Shown here piece by piece: positions 42,452 through 49,076 of a stretch of DNA of 64,000 nucleotides. The number at the start of each line of letters is the position of its first letter. The stretch's first letter is position 1. Made by a program: the position numbers and the translations under genes. The notes under the pieces are model-generated. The model searched no databases and was not told where the DNA came from. It saw only the letters and a list, made by a program, of their open reading frames with translations. Origin of the DNA: Sphingobacterium sp. UGAL515B_05 (GTDB lineage: Bacteria; Bacteroidota; Bacteroidia; Sphingobacteriales; Sphingobacteriaceae); assembly GCF_033097525.1 (NCBI RefSeq), contig NZ_CP109907.1, positions 6,262,001 through 6,326,000 on the forward strand, read 5' to 3'.

Positions 42452-42874
42452 CTAGGCTTTTACTATTGGATCAACCCAATACACCTTATGATCAGTCAAA
42501 TTAAGCACATCCATTGGTGAAACATGACATTCGATAATATCTTCTAATCCATCACCAAGAACATACTTCAGGGCTTCTGCAGACTCGACAGAACCCTCCA
42601 ATATAGTTCCTTCATCCAGTACATATAAATCAGATGTAATCATGTTGACCTTGTTTTTAGTAATCCATTCTCGAAGCTGATCTTTGGACATTAGGACAAC
42701 TCTTTCTCCAGCTTCCTTTGCTTCTTTTATCTCTTCATCAGCAACGTCTGGAAATTCTTTCCTTACAGTCGCTTCATACAAATCCCAATTGCCTGAGCGT
42801 ATCGCTTCATTTCTCAGATATAGCTTGCGGCCGTATTCTCCCACTTCACTGTAGTATTGTTGCAATGTTTTCAT
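42452..42874 (-). CDS. Phage hypothetical protein (140 aa)
   Basis: The 140-residue protein is acidic and helical at the N terminus (LQQYYSEVGEYGRKLYLRNE) and has a beta-rich end (DGLEDIIECHVSPMDVLNL). It starts 3 bases after the 89-residue gene and lies 38 bases before the HEPN-like gene on the same strand, so it is probably in one operon with both. The family is unknown. Confidence 0.5.
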   Translation of the reverse strand: MKTLQQYYSEVGEYGRKLYLRNEAIRSGNWDLYEATVRKEFPDVADEEIKEAKEAGERVVLMSKDQLREWITKNKVNMITSDLYVLDEGTILEGSVESAEALKYVLGDGLEDIIECHVSPMDVLNLTDHKVYWVDPIVKA

Positions 42875-42877
42875 AAT

Positions 42878-43147
42878 TTATTCTTCTATAAATACACTTC
42901 CAAATAGCGCATCATTGTCAATATTGTTTAGGGCTTCGTCTATCGGTAAGATATGCGGCTCCTTAAAAGGTATATTCGTCCATCCCACACAATCTAAAGC
43001 AACCAACCATTCAAAAACATTCGGTACCGTAATAGCCTTCCAAGTTACGTTTTCACTATCTTCACAGTCGGATGGAGCAATTAGGACATTATAACCTTTT
43101 CGCTGTAGCTCCTTTAATATGCGATGTGTTACTTTTTCGAATCTCAT
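42878..43147 (-). CDS. Phage hypothetical protein (89 aa)
   Basis: The 89-residue protein starts with a helix (VTHRILKELQRKGYNVLIAP) and continues with a mixed strand region. Its start lies inside the upstream 79-residue gene (overlap of about 59 bases), implying translation coupling. The family is unknown. Confidence 0.5.
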   Translation of the reverse strand: MRFEKVTHRILKELQRKGYNVLIAPSDCEDSENVTWKAITVPNVFEWLVALDCVGWTNIPFKEPHILPIDEALNNIDNDALFGSVFIEE

Positions 43148-43328
43148 TTAGTTTCTTCCTTTCAAGAACAACCCATCTAACCGCTTTGTCAAACTCTCCT
43201 GGCCACTCTTTTAATCCTTCTTCAAGTATACGTATTCCTGCTTCAATTCCAACGCCATCAGCAGCCAATAAAGCTGACTTTTTCATGTGATCAAGATATC
43301 CAATCGGAGGTTTATTACTTAGTTTCAT
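43089..43328 (-). CDS. Phage hypothetical protein (79 aa)
   Basis: First gene of the leftward operon. The ATG at 43328 is preferred over 43337, because the latter would lie inside the -7 promoter box. It is basic and helical (YLDHMKKSALLAADGVGIEA; WVVLERKKLNEIRK). No helix-turn-helix is certain. The close promoter suggests a very short or absent leader. It overlaps the next gene by about 59 bases. Confidence 0.5.
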   Translation of the reverse strand: MKLSNKPPIGYLDHMKKSALLAADGVGIEAGIRILEEGLKEWPGEFDKAVRWVVLERKKLNEIRKSNTSHIKGATAKRL

Positions 43329-43334
43329 ACTTAA

Positions 43335-43383
43335 CAAATGTACAATTAGATTTGTTTATTTACTAAAAATGTTAGTAATTTTA
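43335..43383. promoter_or_regulatory. Divergent promoters with an operator-like inverted repeat
   Basis: Plus strand: TTTG (43351-43354), a 21-base gap and TAATTTTA (43376-43383), a near-consensus -7 box. Minus strand: TACATTTG (43342-43335), a perfect -7 box. Between them TTACTA and TAGTAA (43360-43365 and 43373-43378) form an inverted repeat with a 7-base spacer that overlaps the plus -7 box. A repressor bound here could control both directions. Confidence 0.55.
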
Positions 43384-43387
43384 CATC

Positions 43388-43855
43388 ATGAAACCTCTTG
43401 AAGTTTATTGCCGAAATCGCGTAATGTACGTCCAAATGACTGTGCATGATAAAAGCATGGGCATGAAAGACTATCATCTGTATAACAAAAATGGTCTTGC
43501 TTTTTACGTTTTCAGGAAATCTCAAGGGTTTTGGGAACTGGCCTATGGTGAACTTGCCGATGACATCAAGGAAGCGTGCATTGATGCGCTTATACTTCGC
43601 TTTGATACGGATGTACCCGAGCTTTTTTACCACCATGGCATACGCCAAGTAATAGAGGTGCGCGCAAAGAAATACAGCCTTTGGCATATCTATCTTAATA
43701 ACGCCTATGTTGGCAGCATCGAGCATGACAAGTATTCAAAAGCTTTTGATTACCATATTGAAGATAACAGCCTACTTACTGACGATCACATTCAAAAGTA
43801 CATTGGTATGATTCAGAGGGGTGAGCTAAAGTGGATAAAGGATGATGTTCGATAA
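43388..43855 (+). CDS. Phage hypothetical protein (155 aa), long paralogue
   Basis: The 155-residue protein has a mixed strand-helix N-terminal half (MYVQMTVHDKSMGMKDYHLY) and a C-terminal half with IEVRAKKYSLWHIYLNNAYV and HYIEDNSLLTDD-like features. This C-terminal half is shared with the next protein. It is divergent from the leftward operon and overlaps its paralogue by 14 bases. The family is unknown. Confidence 0.55.
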   Translation: MKPLEVYCRNRVMYVQMTVHDKSMGMKDYHLYNKNGLAFYVFRKSQGFWELAYGELADDIKEACIDALILRFDTDVPELFYHHGIRQVIEVRAKKYSLWHIYLNNAYVGSIEHDKYSKAFDYHIEDNSLLTDDHIQKYIGMIQRGELKWIKDDVR

Positions 43856-44066
43856 TTTTGAGGTCGATGGTGAGCCACAGGTTTTGGAGATTTGTCCACT
43901 TATGGGCGGCTATTTTCATGTGTACATCAATAGAAGGTTTGTAACTAGTATATCTTACACCACCGAAGGCTGGCGAGTTCATTTCAACAATAATTCATGG
44001 CTCACCAAAGATGAAGCTGATATATTTATAGAATTGATCGTTTCGGGGGAAATTCCTACGTTATAA
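43842..44066 (+). CDS. Phage hypothetical protein (74 aa), short paralogue
   Basis: The 74-residue protein aligns with the C-terminal half of its upstream neighbour: HVYINRRFVTSISY against HIYLNNAYVGSIEH, then SWLTKDEADIFIELIVSGEI against SLLTDDHIQKYIGMIQRGEL. This is a partial tandem duplication. It overlaps the upstream gene by 14 bases. The function is unknown. Confidence 0.55.
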   Translation: MMFDNFEVDGEPQVLEICPLMGGYFHVYINRRFVTSISYTTEGWRVHFNNNSWLTKDEADIFIELIVSGEIPTL

Positions 44067-44070
44067 AAAA

Positions 44071-44092
44071 GGACTAATCTTTCGATTAGCCC
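44071..44092 (-). terminator. Terminator, minus-strand direction
   Basis: Stem GGGCTAATC/GATTAGTCC with a 4-base loop, then T6 on the minus strand. It lies beside the stop of the rightward paralogue gene but only the minus direction has a T run. Confidence 0.65.
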
Positions 44093-44097
44093 CTTAA

Positions 44098-44202
44098 CTA
44101 AATTATAGACAGATCCATTTAGGACCGGAATATACTTTTGAAAAATGGCCAGGCCTTAAACCTGACCATACAATTAAAATCAACCGAAACGAAACTTCCT
44201 AA
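44098..44202 (+). pseudogene. Coding-like fragment without a start codon
   Basis: An open frame of 34 codons from 44098 to a TAA at 44200-44202 encodes a protein-like tail (GPEYTFEKWPGLKPDHTIKI). A stop precedes it and there is no ATG. Probably the 3' end of a deleted phage gene. Confidence 0.25.
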
Positions 44203-44260
44203 ATTGAATCGATTGTCAATAAATGGACAAATGTTAAAATATATTGGTTTGAAAAAAATA

Positions 44261-44397
44261 AAAAAAAGCCTTGAGTGGGGAACCCAAGGCTTTAGCCATT
44301 ATTAACCTATTTTTTTATGAAAAGTACATGTAGTACAATATAAATGACTCTTTAGTTTGAAAAAAACTAAAAAAGGTTGATCATAAGACCAACCTTT
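44261..44397 (-). terminator. Two further minus-strand terminators
   Basis: Stem AAAGCCTTGAGT/ACCCAAGGCTTT (44266-44293) followed by a T run on the minus strand, and AAAGGTTG/CAACCTTT (44372-44397) with a T run just after the stop of the 78-residue membrane protein gene. The remaining 350-base gap has no other gene. Confidence 0.7.
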
Positions 44398-44423
44398 ACA
44401 TCAACCATAAAAAATAAAATCTA

Positions 44424-44660
44424 TTAATCGTGTCCTTCAGTCTTAACGATCTTATTGTAAATTCCTAATAATAAAAACGGTGCCGCCCATTGACCGACGA
44501 ACAAAGCTGTATTATCATCTTTTTTGTTGCAACATTTTAATGCTGCTGAAATTCCCATTGCTGCAAGTGAAGCCGCCAAGAATAAAATCGAGGGAATTCT
44601 GGAAGTTTGCTGTTCAACTTCTTTAGTTACTTTGTCTTCATTTCCTGTTGTAAGTGCCAT
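44424..44660 (-). CDS. Phage small membrane protein (78 aa)
   Basis: The 78-residue protein starts at the ATG at 44660. An upstream ATG at 44759 lies inside a terminator hairpin and is rejected. Two hydrophobic helices (about residues 22-39 and 52-67) are separated by CCNKKDDN. It lies downstream of the lysis genes in the same direction but is separated from them by four terminators. A holin-like or antiholin role is possible; the sequence does not settle it. Confidence 0.5.
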   Translation of the reverse strand: MALTTGNEDKVTKEVEQQTSRIPSILFLAASLAAMGISAALKCCNKKDDNTALFVGQWAAPFLLLGIYNKIVKTEGHD

Positions 44661-45083
44661 AATATTTATACTTTGGTTTATAATTGAACTACTTTCAAAA
44701 TGAAATGGTTTAGTTTTATACAAAATAAGGCCGAGAACATGAATACTCGGCCTTAACACGTTACCTAATATTGATAAATGGAGGACTTACATAACAAATA
44801 TTATTTAGTATAGTTTTGTTAAATAAAAAAACCTTGAGTCTGGGAGGATCTCAAGGTTTGTTAAATACTGCCTAAATATTAAAGTAATTATAATACAATA
44901 TCGAATAACGTTTGGTTTTAATAAAATAAAAAAAGGCTTCGGGCGGAGAACCCAAAACCTTTAGACCTTTAATTTGAAATTATTAGTCAATATACAAAAA
45001 AAAGGCCGAGTTACCAAGCTCGACCTTAACAAATGAAATGTATTTACCTTTAATTGAGAACTTAATAACAGCGAACCTCTTTA
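44661..45083 (-). repeat. Array of terminator-like hairpins, no gene
   Basis: A 420-base gap contains four hairpins with minus-strand T runs: TAAGGCCGAG/CTCGGCCTTA (44726-44755), AAACCTTGAG/CTCAAGGTTT (44829-44859), AAAGG...CCTTT with an inner GGG/CCC (44932-44962) and AAGGCCGAG/CTCGACCTT (45002-45027). The last directly follows the spanin gene. Stems share GGCCGAG or CCTTGAG words, so they may be related copies. Confidence 0.7.
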
Positions 45084-45722
45084 TTAGTTTTCTTCCTTTG
45101 GCTTTTTGGGTCGGAACCCGATAAATAAAAGCAAGCCAATAACAAAAACCAAAGCACCTAATCCTAGCCAAATAATCATTGATCCTTTAGGCTCCTTCTG
45201 GATATCATCAATTTTAGTCGATTCCTTTTGCCGATGCTCCTGTGATGTAGCAACTTGCTTTTGGACCTGTTCAGATCCTTTCTTTTCGCTTTCTTCCTTA
45301 GCATCCTTTTGCTCTGTAACTGTTTGCTTGGTATGTTGCGTGACTTTTTCGCCAGGAGACTCAGATATCACAGTTAAGGTCTGCTTAAGCGTATCGAGCT
45401 TGACCAATATTTTGAAGCCGGCGCTATCCTTTAGTAAAATTTCTGCCCCAGACTTAACCTTGTCAACGCCAACTGAGCCGCCTACTTTCCCGCCCTTTTT
45501 CTCGGTTACAGTAGTCGTTTCTGTTTCAGTCACAATAACACCATGATCAGTCTTTATAGTTCGCTGTAGGGTATCTTTTTGCGTTTTCTCGGACAATGAG
45601 CTGTCGCGCTTACTGACAACCTCCAAAGAATGCTTTTCAACGTGCTTTGTCGACTTTCGGAACATCCCACAAGAAGCAAAGGCGGTCACTATGACCACCA
45701 ATGCAATTAGTTTATTTAGCAT
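45084..45722 (-). CDS. Candidate unimolecular spanin (lipoprotein with C-terminal TM)
   Basis: The 212-residue protein has an N-terminal lipoprotein signal (lipobox Phe-Ala-Ser-Cys, Cys19), a long polar, Lys/Glu/Thr-rich periplasmic segment and a single C-terminal membrane helix (about 182-204, MIIWLGLGALVFVIGLLLFI) with a basic tail. This outer-membrane lipid anchor plus inner-membrane helix is exactly the topology of u-spanins such as T1 gp11, which disrupt the outer membrane at lysis. Position after the endolysin and holin-like genes supports this. No sequence homology is claimed. It overlaps the small gene upstream by 11 bases. Confidence 0.65.
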   Translation of the reverse strand: MLNKLIALVVIVTAFASCGMFRKSTKHVEKHSLEVVSKRDSSLSEKTQKDTLQRTIKTDHGVIVTETETTTVTEKKGGKVGGSVGVDKVKSGAEILLKDSAGFKILVKLDTLKQTLTVISESPGEKVTQHTKQTVTEQKDAKEESEKKGSEQVQKQVATSQEHRQKESTKIDDIQKEPKGSMIIWLGLGALVFVIGLLLFIGFRPKKPKEEN

Positions 45723-45870
45723 ACTTCAATATTGAGTTAAGCTCAATAACCGATTGCTTTAGGCTATCCAAGCTGTTTACTAAATCAGGCTTATTGAGCC
45801 TTTGTTTTCCGTTTGATGAGATCAGAGTAACCGACCCTAATAGCATCAATAACAATACTAATTTTTTCAC
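45712..45870 (-). CDS. Small membrane/secreted lysis-cassette protein, GTG start
   Basis: A 52-residue protein starting at GTG 45870-45868, which overlaps the upstream TGA stop as GTGA. A strong Shine-Dalgarno (AGGGAGG) precedes it. An N-terminal hydrophobic segment (KKLVLLLMLLGSVTLISS) is followed by a polar helix. It sits between the holin-like and spanin genes and may be a lysis accessory. The overlapping start and the SD support it as real; the function is inferred only from position. Confidence 0.55.
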   Translation of the reverse strand: MKKLVLLLMLLGSVTLISSNGKQRLNKPDLVNSLDSLKQSVIELNSILKYAK

Positions 45871-46202
45871 CTTATTACCTCCCTTATGATCTGTTTTATT
45901 TGACTGGTAGTTGTATCGACCTGCTCACGCATTGGTGCCGTTTGCTTGCTTACTTCTTTCTCTACTGCTGGTCTAAGTTCTACCGGTAATTGCTTGCGAA
46001 TTTCGTCTTGAACCTGCTGGCTCGTAGATTTCAATAAAGCAATATTCTCATTCTTTGCTTCAATGTATAAGCAAATAAATAAGATCAGTAAGGCAGACAC
46101 GAAAGCACATAGAAAAGCCATTGGATTGTCCTTTATCCATTGTGTAAACTTTCCTACACCATTAATTTTCCTGTCAATGAAATCGTCTTTTTCCTCTGCC
46201 AT
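45867..46202 (-). CDS. Holin-like single-TM phage protein (111 aa)
   Basis: The 111-residue protein has a charged N terminus (AEEKDDFIDRKINGVGK), one membrane helix (about residues 30-48, FLCAFVSALLILFICLYI) and a coiled-coil C-terminal part rich in Gln, Glu and Lys. The layout suits a class III holin or pinholin-like protein, or another lysis protein. Its start overlaps the endolysin stop (TAATG). An upstream ATG three codons earlier exists. Confidence 0.55.
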   Translation of the reverse strand: MAEEKDDFIDRKINGVGKFTQWIKDNPMAFLCAFVSALLILFICLYIEAKNENIALLKSTSQQVQDEIRKQLPVELRPAVEKEVSKQTAPMREQVDTTTSQIKQIIREVIR

Positions 46203-46843
46203 TATTTCCACAAACTAGCATAATAATTAATCTTAGCCCGACGATCGTCAAGGCCGTTATATCCCCCATTCACGGCAAGGCATACAGCACGGATACTTGC
46301 TTCCGAAAGATCTTTAGCTTTTGCCCAAATGTTTTTTGCGTCAAACTCCTTTACAGCAGTGGTAAAATAATAGGCCGATTCTCCGATCAGATCGGGGTTA
46401 TCGTACAATTCTTGACCGCCGTAACGCTTGTAATCGAAACCTCCTGTACACTGCAATGCCCCACCTCCACGATATTTCCAGCCATCACCTGGGCGAGTAT
46501 TTCCAAGCTCTTTAGCCTTGCGCGGATTACCTAAGCCGTAAACACGTTCTGCCAAATCCCAAGGATTGCCCGCCAATCGTCCTGCTTCTGCCACAGTTAC
46601 ATTTGCCGAATGCCGTCCCGTCCCGAATATTTCCATAATTCTTGGAGCGGTATAGTTCATATTCTCCCGGACAATCGTAAATCCTCCACTTTCATGGTGG
46701 ATGTTCGCAAAGAAATGTATTGTTTGAACGCGTGTGCGGCCAAACTTAACCGCGAACTTTGACAAGGTTTCCTTTCCGATAATACCGTCGGCACTCGCAC
46801 CGACGGATTTCTGTAATTCTTCTATGCGTTCTTTAGCTGTCAT
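46202..46843 (-). CDS. Phage endolysin, glycoside hydrolase family 19
   Basis: The 213-residue enzyme has IHHESGGF with the catalytic Glu (about residue 51), YTAPRIMEIFG, KYRGGGALQCTGGFDYKRYG and a C-terminal VNGGYNGLDDRRAKINYY, hallmarks of GH19 chitinase-like lysozymes used by phages to cut peptidoglycan. The N-terminal 35 residues look like a remnant peptidoglycan-binding unit (SADGIIGKETLSKF). There is no signal peptide, so release needs a holin. It starts the lysis module. Confidence 0.88.
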   Translation of the reverse strand: MTAKERIEELQKSVGASADGIIGKETLSKFAVKFGRTRVQTIHFFANIHHESGGFTIVRENMNYTAPRIMEIFGTGRHSANVTVAEAGRLAGNPWDLAERVYGLGNPRKAKELGNTRPGDGWKYRGGGALQCTGGFDYKRYGGQELYDNPDLIGESAYYFTTAVKEFDAKNIWAKAKDLSEASIRAVCLAVNGGYNGLDDRRAKINYYASLWK

Positions 46844-46886
46844 CTAGTCCCGTCGTTATTGTATAATAAGTTGTTTTTTACTTGCA

Positions 46887-49046
46887 TTACAATATATTCT
46901 TTAAAACATCAAACATTCTTTGTCCAAGATTCTGAGTACTGGTAGCATCAAAGTGATATGAGTCAAGCAAAGTACCATCTGACATATCAATGAGATATAC
47001 AAATTTGTCCTCCTGACTTATCTCAACTTGCGCCTGATGTACTTCAGCAGTGTATTGTGCAGATAATGGTGATATCGTCCCAAAGATGAAAGGCAACTTT
47101 GGATTACCAACTATACCTCTAATGTATGAAATGACGTTCTTGAAGTTTTGATAATACTTAACTCTAGCTGTTGCCGTCGAATCTCCTTCACCCTGATGCC
47201 AAAGTACTGCCTTGATCTCTAAATCTGGATTAGCAGCAATCGCGTTTAGAATTTTAGTCTTGAATTCCTCAACAAGCTTTCTTCCTTGCGTTATATCCTC
47301 AGTATAAGGTGTCCAATATCCACCGCCATTTGTCCCAGAGGGGTCAATTGCAGTTCCTCCAACAGCCCTTTTTACAAGATATATTGTTCTATTTTTATTT
47401 TGAGCAAGAAGATAACTTGCAATAGAATCGTAAGCATATAGATTTAAGGTACTCGCTTCACCTGGTGCACCAGCTCCTGTATTTACCCCATACTTAAAAG
47501 GTGCAAACGCTTTCGTCTGATCATTCCACATCATGACATTAGGTACGGTATTGTCATTGTTCAGAATGTATGAAGGTAATTGCGCGATTGGAACACGCCC
47601 TTCTGTATTAGATTGCCCGGATACGATAATACCATACTTTTTAGTTGCAGATAAGTTAACTTTTGCAAGACCACGTTGGAAGATATTTGAAGCTTCAAAA
47701 TCACTTGGATTCATCTTTTGGAACTTATCATCCGTTTCAAGATCTTTCTGTAAAAGATAGTAAAGACCCTTATTGTAGTTAATAGGTTCACTTTCTTCAA
47801 TAGTCGCATAAGCTGTTCCGTAATTACCATCAGCATAATCCGACATGCCAACAAGTACATCCTGTGTAGCTATGTATGTTCCCTCTTTAAAAGTTCCTAC
47901 GGTGGCTGTGGTGGGTCTCAAAACTGTTGATATGAATAATCCTTCGAGAGTATAAATGTTCAGATTGGCAACACTACCAACAGCTGTGTATAAGTTTACT
48001 CCATAATTAAGTATCTGGCTTTTTCTCAGAAGGAATTTATCAGTACGTTTATGTCCATACGTCGTACCACTCACAGCACCAGTTGTAAGATAGTAAGATG
48101 TTAGATTGAAAGGAATATGCTGCTCAGGATCTAATACCTTAGCCCCCTCAAAAGCTACATCAACGTCAACTGTCAATCCATTTGTTCTTGTATTCAATGA
48201 TGCTAAAGACAAATCCTCAATGTACTGTATTTTTACGTATCTTACACCAATATTACCCAAAGTATAATCTACTAAGCCAATCTTACAATCTTCAGTAGCT
48301 GTATATACTTTCTCAAAGAATTGATTTAAATTACCTGATTGAGGATAAAGATTTTGTTTAAAAACTCCTGCCGCATCGTAAATATTGGCTATCGCAGCAC
48401 TTCCAGCGGTATTATATGTATTTACCCCAAACAATAGCTTTTGGCCTTTTTTAAGGTCAAACAAAGGAGTGCGCTGCATACTATAATTATTCCCAGTATT
48501 GGGTGCTCCTGTAGTATAGTAGTAACCATCAACCCAATTATTGATAATTATCTCTTTTTTACCATCTTCAACATTTTTAATAGCTTTAAAAACAGCATCA
48601 CCACTGGTGGCATCAGTATTTCCTTCTGCTACCACTCCTGTTACTGGCGTGGTACGCAACTCCTGCATCTTACTAATCTTCCAAGTAAGCGCAGTACCAT
48701 TCCAATACAACATACCATCATTCCCTTGTGGAATACCATCGGTACCAAGTGGATTCTTTAAGACGGTGTTGTTATACTTCCAGTAACCCCACGACGCGTC
48801 AAACCAACGATTTTGTCCAGTCGGCCCAGCTGGCAGAGCGACAGCAGCTGCAGCAGTCGTACCCCCTTGAATAGCTGGCATAGACTCGCCATTAACCTCG
48901 ACAAGTTCATTTAACCGATCAAGCTCAAACTTCATAATCGGCTTTGACTTATTACCGCACATCAAAAATTCCACGGTTGTTGGATCTTCTACCTTCTCCG
49001 CCCCATCTGGCCAAGGGAGAGCCTTTCCTTCTTCTTCTTCTGCCAT
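46887..49046 (-). CDS. Tail fibre/spike with SGNH (SASA-type) esterase domain
   Basis: The 719-residue protein has an N-terminal tail-attachment region (about 1-160). Two tandem ~100-residue modules (about 172-285 and 308-420) start YYYTTGAPNTG and YYLTTGAVSG and share the same plan. A C-terminal sialate O-acetylesterase-like SGNH hydrolase follows: IIVSGQSNTEG carries the catalytic Ser and LWHQGEGDS the oxyanion/Gly block. It probably binds and de-acetylates host surface glycans. Long phage fibres with this domain are typical. It lies next to the endolysin. Confidence 0.82.
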   Translation of the reverse strand: MAEEEEGKALPWPDGAEKVEDPTTVEFLMCGNKSKPIMKFELDRLNELVEVNGESMPAIQGGTTAAAAVALPAGPTGQNRWFDASWGYWKYNNTVLKNPLGTDGIPQGNDGMLYWNGTALTWKISKMQELRTTPVTGVVAEGNTDATSGDAVFKAIKNVEDGKKEIIINNWVDGYYYTTGAPNTGNNYSMQRTPLFDLKKGQKLLFGVNTYNTAGSAAIANIYDAAGVFKQNLYPQSGNLNQFFEKVYTATEDCKIGLVDYTLGNIGVRYVKIQYIEDLSLASLNTRTNGLTVDVDVAFEGAKVLDPEQHIPFNLTSYYLTTGAVSGTTYGHKRTDKFLLRKSQILNYGVNLYTAVGSVANLNIYTLEGLFISTVLRPTTATVGTFKEGTYIATQDVLVGMSDYADGNYGTAYATIEESEPINYNKGLYYLLQKDLETDDKFQKMNPSDFEASNIFQRGLAKVNLSATKKYGIIVSGQSNTEGRVPIAQLPSYILNNDNTVPNVMMWNDQTKAFAPFKYGVNTGAGAPGEASTLNLYAYDSIASYLLAQNKNRTIYLVKRAVGGTAIDPSGTNGGGYWTPYTEDITQGRKLVEEFKTKILNAIAANPDLEIKAVLWHQGEGDSTATARVKYYQNFKNVISYIRGIVGNPKLPFIFGTISPLSAQYTAEVHQAQVEISQEDKFVYLIDMSDGTLLDSYHFDATSTQNLGQRMFDVLKNIL

Positions 49047-49076
49047 TTCTTTATTTTTTAGTTGCTCATTATTCTA

